Positions 6,222-7,732 of a stretch of 7,732 nucleotides of DNA are shown here, piece after piece (the first letter of the stretch is position 1; every line of letters starts with the position of its first letter). The position numbers and the translations under genes are program-made. The DNA is from Actinomycetota bacterium (GTDB lineage: Bacteria > Actinomycetota > Acidimicrobiia > Spongiisociales > UBA11373), in the NCBI GenBank assembly GCA_030688105.1, contig JAUYIV010000109.1, positions 1 through 7,732 on the forward strand. The letters are read 5' to 3'. Under the pieces are notes generated by a model. That model was not told where the DNA came from and ran no database searches. It was given only the letters and a program-made list of their open reading frames with translations.

Positions 6222-6250
6222 CCGGCGAATCGCGTGTCGTGATTCGCCGG
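6222..6250. promoter_or_regulatory. Inverted repeat over the -35 region of the channel gene
   Basis: Perfect 10-bp arms, CCGGCGAATC and its complement, are separated by nine bases. The right arm covers the place where the -35 of the TATGAT promoter would lie (about 6240-6245). Position and symmetry suggest an operator for a dimeric regulator; a hairpin in a transcript from further upstream is the alternative. Confidence 0.55.
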
Positions 6251-6262
6251 TGGCGACCCTCG

Positions 6263-6268
6263 TATGAT
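6263..6268 (+). promoter_or_regulatory. -10 box (TATGAT) for the channel gene
   Basis: TATGAT differs from the TATAAT consensus at one base and is the best -10 in the window. Transcription would start near 6275, giving a leader of about 27 bases that keeps the Shine-Dalgarno at 6291. The matching -35 (TGATTC at 6240-6245) is poor, which fits a promoter needing an activator. Confidence 0.55.
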
Positions 6269-6295
6269 CCTCCCGCGCCGCTCTGGCGCGGGAGG
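6269..6295. promoter_or_regulatory. Palindrome spanning start site and Shine-Dalgarno of the channel gene
   Basis: Perfect 11-bp arms (CCTCCCGCGCC at 6269-6279 and its complement at 6285-6295) surround a five-base loop. It directly abuts the TATGAT box. The right arm contains the GGAGG that serves as ribosome-binding site for GTG 6302. As DNA it could be an operator at the start site; as RNA, in a transcript beginning upstream of 6269, it would hide the ribosome-binding site. Confidence 0.6.
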
Positions 6296-6301
6296 GCGAT
6301 C

Positions 6302-7357
6302 GTGTTCAAACGGCTGCGGTGGCACTACAAGCGCATCCGTGGACAGTTCGGCGGCAGGGTGGTCCGACCGCTTCTGTTGACGAGTTCGGTGGTCGTCGTA
6401 CTGGCGACGCTCGGCGTCACCCTCGCCGAGAAGGAGACCACCCTCTCGGAGTTCGGCCGGTCGTTCTACTGGTCGGTGATGACGATCCTCGACGCGGGCG
6501 ACATCTCGTACGTCAGCACCCCGGCCGGCTGGGCGATCCATTGGATGCTCGCGATCTTCGGTGTGGGGGTGCTCGTCACCGCGACCGGGGCCGTCGTGGG
6601 AGTGGTGATCGACTTTCTGATGAAGGAGGGCCAAGGCATGGGAGCCTCGGGATACGAGGGCCACATCGTGGTCTGCGGCTGGAATTCGACGGCCCGGGAC
6701 CTGATCGAGGAGCTTCGGACGGATGAGTACGGCGTGAAGGTCGTGCTGCTCCACGACGCCGAGCGCAGCCCGGCGGGGGATGGGGTGTACTTCGTCAGGG
6801 GTGACGCGACCAATGACGAGGATCTCGAACGCGCCGGCGTCCCCCACGCCGCAGCGGCGATCGTCTGCCCGAGCGACACGACCGACGCCGCGGACATGCG
6901 GTCGATCCTGGTGGTGCTGGCCATCGAGGCGATGGCGCCGGGCGTGCGAACCGTCGTCGAGGTGAACAATCCGCGGCACGTCCCACACTTCGAACGCACC
7001 AGTGTCGACGAAGTGCTGGTGACTTCCCGGCTGGCGTCCCGGCTGCTGGCCCGCACCGCGATGTATCCCGGTCTCAGCGCTCTCGTCACCGACATCGTGT
7101 CCGGGGGCGAGGGGTCGGAGTTGTACCGGGTGATCCTTCCCGAGGAATACTGCGGCATGACCATCGATCAGCTGTCGGCGCGTATGCGCGAAGATCACAA
7201 GGCGACGCTGCTCGCCGTGGCCCGCGGCGAGACGACATACAGCAACCCGACGAAGGACTTCACGCTCGAGTTCGGCGACCAGGTGGTGGTCGTCGCCGAA
7301 TCGCTCGGGACCCTATTGCCGTTGCGGTCGGCGAGGGTCACGGGTCCCACCGCGTGA
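6302..7357 (+). CDS. Two-TM ion channel with RCK domain, CASTOR/DMI1-like filter
   Basis: This 351-aa membrane protein starts at GTG 6302, chosen because GGAGGG ends five bases upstream; a longer frame from GTG 6239 would cover the palindromes and add no homology. Order: basic N-terminus (1-22), TM1 (about 23-42), pore helix and filter (50-70), TM2 (about 78-106), RCK N-domain (119-245) with HIVVCGWNS and the TrkA-like RGDATNDEDLERAGV (166-180), and an RCK/TrkA C-domain (272-335). The filter reads TILDAGD (61-67) where K+ channels have TTVGYGD. DAG at this place recalls the plant CASTOR/DMI1 channels (ADAGNHA) and their bacterial relatives with LDxGT-type filters. Cation selectivity is therefore uncertain; the RCK domain suggests gating by a nucleotide or ion, though the glycine loop GWNSTA departs from GxGxxG. 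A cNMP-binding gene follows 48 bp downstream. TrkA-type annotation is the usual alternative. Confidence 0.87.
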   Translation: MFKRLRWHYKRIRGQFGGRVVRPLLLTSSVVVVLATLGVTLAEKETTLSEFGRSFYWSVMTILDAGDISYVSTPAGWAIHWMLAIFGVGVLVTATGAVVGVVIDFLMKEGQGMGASGYEGHIVVCGWNSTARDLIEELRTDEYGVKVVLLHDAERSPAGDGVYFVRGDATNDEDLERAGVPHAAAAIVCPSDTTDAADMRSILVVLAIEAMAPGVRTVVEVNNPRHVPHFERTSVDEVLVTSRLASRLLARTAMYPGLSALVTDIVSGGEGSELYRVILPEEYCGMTIDQLSARMREDHKATLLAVARGETTYSNPTKDFTLEFGDQVVVVAESLGTLLPLRSARVTGPTA

Positions 7358-7373
7358 ACCTTCGTCGTTCCGA

Positions 7374-7379
7374 TATCGT
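7374..7379 (+). promoter_or_regulatory. Possible -10 box for the cNMP-binding gene
   Basis: TATCGT ends 26 bases before ATG 7406 and could give the gene its own start site with a leader of roughly 20 bases. No convincing -35 is seen. Co-transcription from the channel gene is equally possible. Confidence 0.28.
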
Positions 7380-7405
7380 GTGCGCTCACGAAGAGGTGGA
7401 GTCTC

Positions 7406-7690
7406 ATGGGTTCTGAATTGTTGAGGCAGACCGGCCTGTTCAGCTCGTGCACCGACAAGGAGCTGGCGAGCGTCCTCGTCACCGCCAAGGAACGGACATT
7501 CGAGGCGGGAGAGGTCATCATCCACGAGGGCGATCCCGGCCTCGGGTTCTACATGCTGCTGGAAGGCACCGCGGAGGTTCGGAAGGGTGGCGCCGCCGTT
7601 GCCGAGCTCGGGGCGGGCGACTACTTCGGCGAGATGGCCTTGCTGCTCGAGGACACCCCGCGAACGGCCGTCGTGGTGGCCACCTCGTAG
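7406..7690 (+). CDS. Cyclic-nucleotide-binding domain protein, cut short by an in-frame TAG
   Basis: The ATG has a GAGGTGGAG ribosome-binding site four bases upstream. The 94 residues match a Crp-type cNMP-binding domain: LFSSCTDKEL at the start, FEAGEVIIHEGDPG (32-45), FYMLLEGTAEV (48-58), and the phosphate-binding cassette FGEMALL (74-80) with PRTAVVV (85-91), including the Glu76 and Arg86 that contact cyclic nucleotides. The frame then meets TAG at 7688. Translated past it, the same frame gives ATCLVIRQWDLRAL up to the window edge, exactly the final strand and C-helix this domain should have. The visible product thus lacks the C-helix that closes over the ligand. A one-base change of a GAG, CAG or AAG codon, or a sequencing error, is the simplest explanation. 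The protein has no DNA-binding domain in the part seen. It probably works with the channel gene 48 bp upstream, but that is inference. Confidence 0.82.
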   Translation: MGSELLRQTGLFSSCTDKELASVLVTAKERTFEAGEVIIHEGDPGLGFYMLLEGTAEVRKGGAAVAELGAGDYFGEMALLLEDTPRTAVVVATS

Positions 7691-7732
7691 GCGACGTGCC
7701 TGGTGATCAGACAGTGGGATCTCCGAGCCCTC
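7688..7732 (+). pseudogene. Continuation of the cNMP-binding frame beyond the TAG
   Basis: The fourteen codons after the TAG stay open to the window end in the same frame and read like the end of a cNMP-binding domain (CLVIRQWDL). This is the lost C-terminus of the gene starting at 7406; whether it is a true pseudogene or a read error cannot be told here. Confidence 0.7.

Larger units (their letters stand above)
5888..6301. other. 414-bp gene-free region with repeats and palindromes
   Basis: There is no convincing coding frame between the GTG of the lipoprotein (5887) and the GTG of the channel (6302). Open frames exist on both strands but run through the duplicated 54-bp segment, carry no recognisable motif and differ between copies. 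The left half holds the direct repeat; the right half (about 6222-6296) holds two perfect inverted repeats and the channel promoter. About 150 bp between them (6072-6221) shows nothing that I can name. Confidence 0.7.

Noticed and set aside
5516..7198. 560-codon minus-strand frame covering the channel gene and joined to the lipoprotein
   Set aside because: Only its last 124 codons are a real gene, with Shine-Dalgarno, GTG and lipobox. The rest is antisense to the channel and crosses the 54-bp repeats.

Overview
The window is GC-rich and gene-dense. Short -10-like TANNNT hexamers sit 6-8 bases before several start codons, which is the leaderless arrangement common in Actinomycetota. Base composition, protein style and the leaderless starts suggest an actinobacterium, perhaps an Acidimicrobiia-type environmental genome; the lineage is an inference because there is no rRNA or marker gene here.

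Layout from left to right. Positions 1-1403 (-) hold the N-terminal 467 residues of a HerA/DUF853-type P-loop ATPase that runs off the left edge. A divergent 49-bp promoter gap separates it from a 119-aa lipoprotein at 1453-1812 (+). A LOG-like (TIGR00725/SLOG) Rossmann protein lies at 1960-2505 (-), bracketed by two inverted arrays of a 7-bp repeat with consensus TTGCCCG. A tryptophanase (tnaA) occupies 2674-4050 (+). It converges on an orphan ATP-grasp protein at 4079-5452 (-), and the two share a perfect 12-bp stem-loop that contains the tnaA stop codon. Behind the ATP-grasp gene is a second small lipoprotein, 5516-5887 (-). A 414-bp gap at 5888-6301 carries a 54-bp direct repeat and two strong palindromes around a TATGAT box. 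Next comes a two-TM ion channel with an RCK domain, 6302-7357 (+), whose filter reads LDAGD instead of TVGYGD and resembles the CASTOR/DMI1 family. Finally there is a cyclic-nucleotide-binding protein starting at 7406 (+), whose frame is broken by a single in-frame TAG at 7688 and clearly continues to the window end.

How the genes fit together: most look like independent housekeeping or accessory genes and not one pathway. The best candidate for a functional unit is the last pair, a non-canonical RCK channel followed 48 bp later by a stand-alone cNMP-binding domain. Tryptophanase stands alone, with no tnaB permease or tnaC leader visible. No defence system, CRISPR array, transposase, tRNA or rRNA is seen.

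I do not see a clear new multi-gene system. The signals most worth a second look are the mirrored heptamer arrays, the palindromes at the channel promoter, the channel filter, and the single nonsense codon in the cNMP gene.
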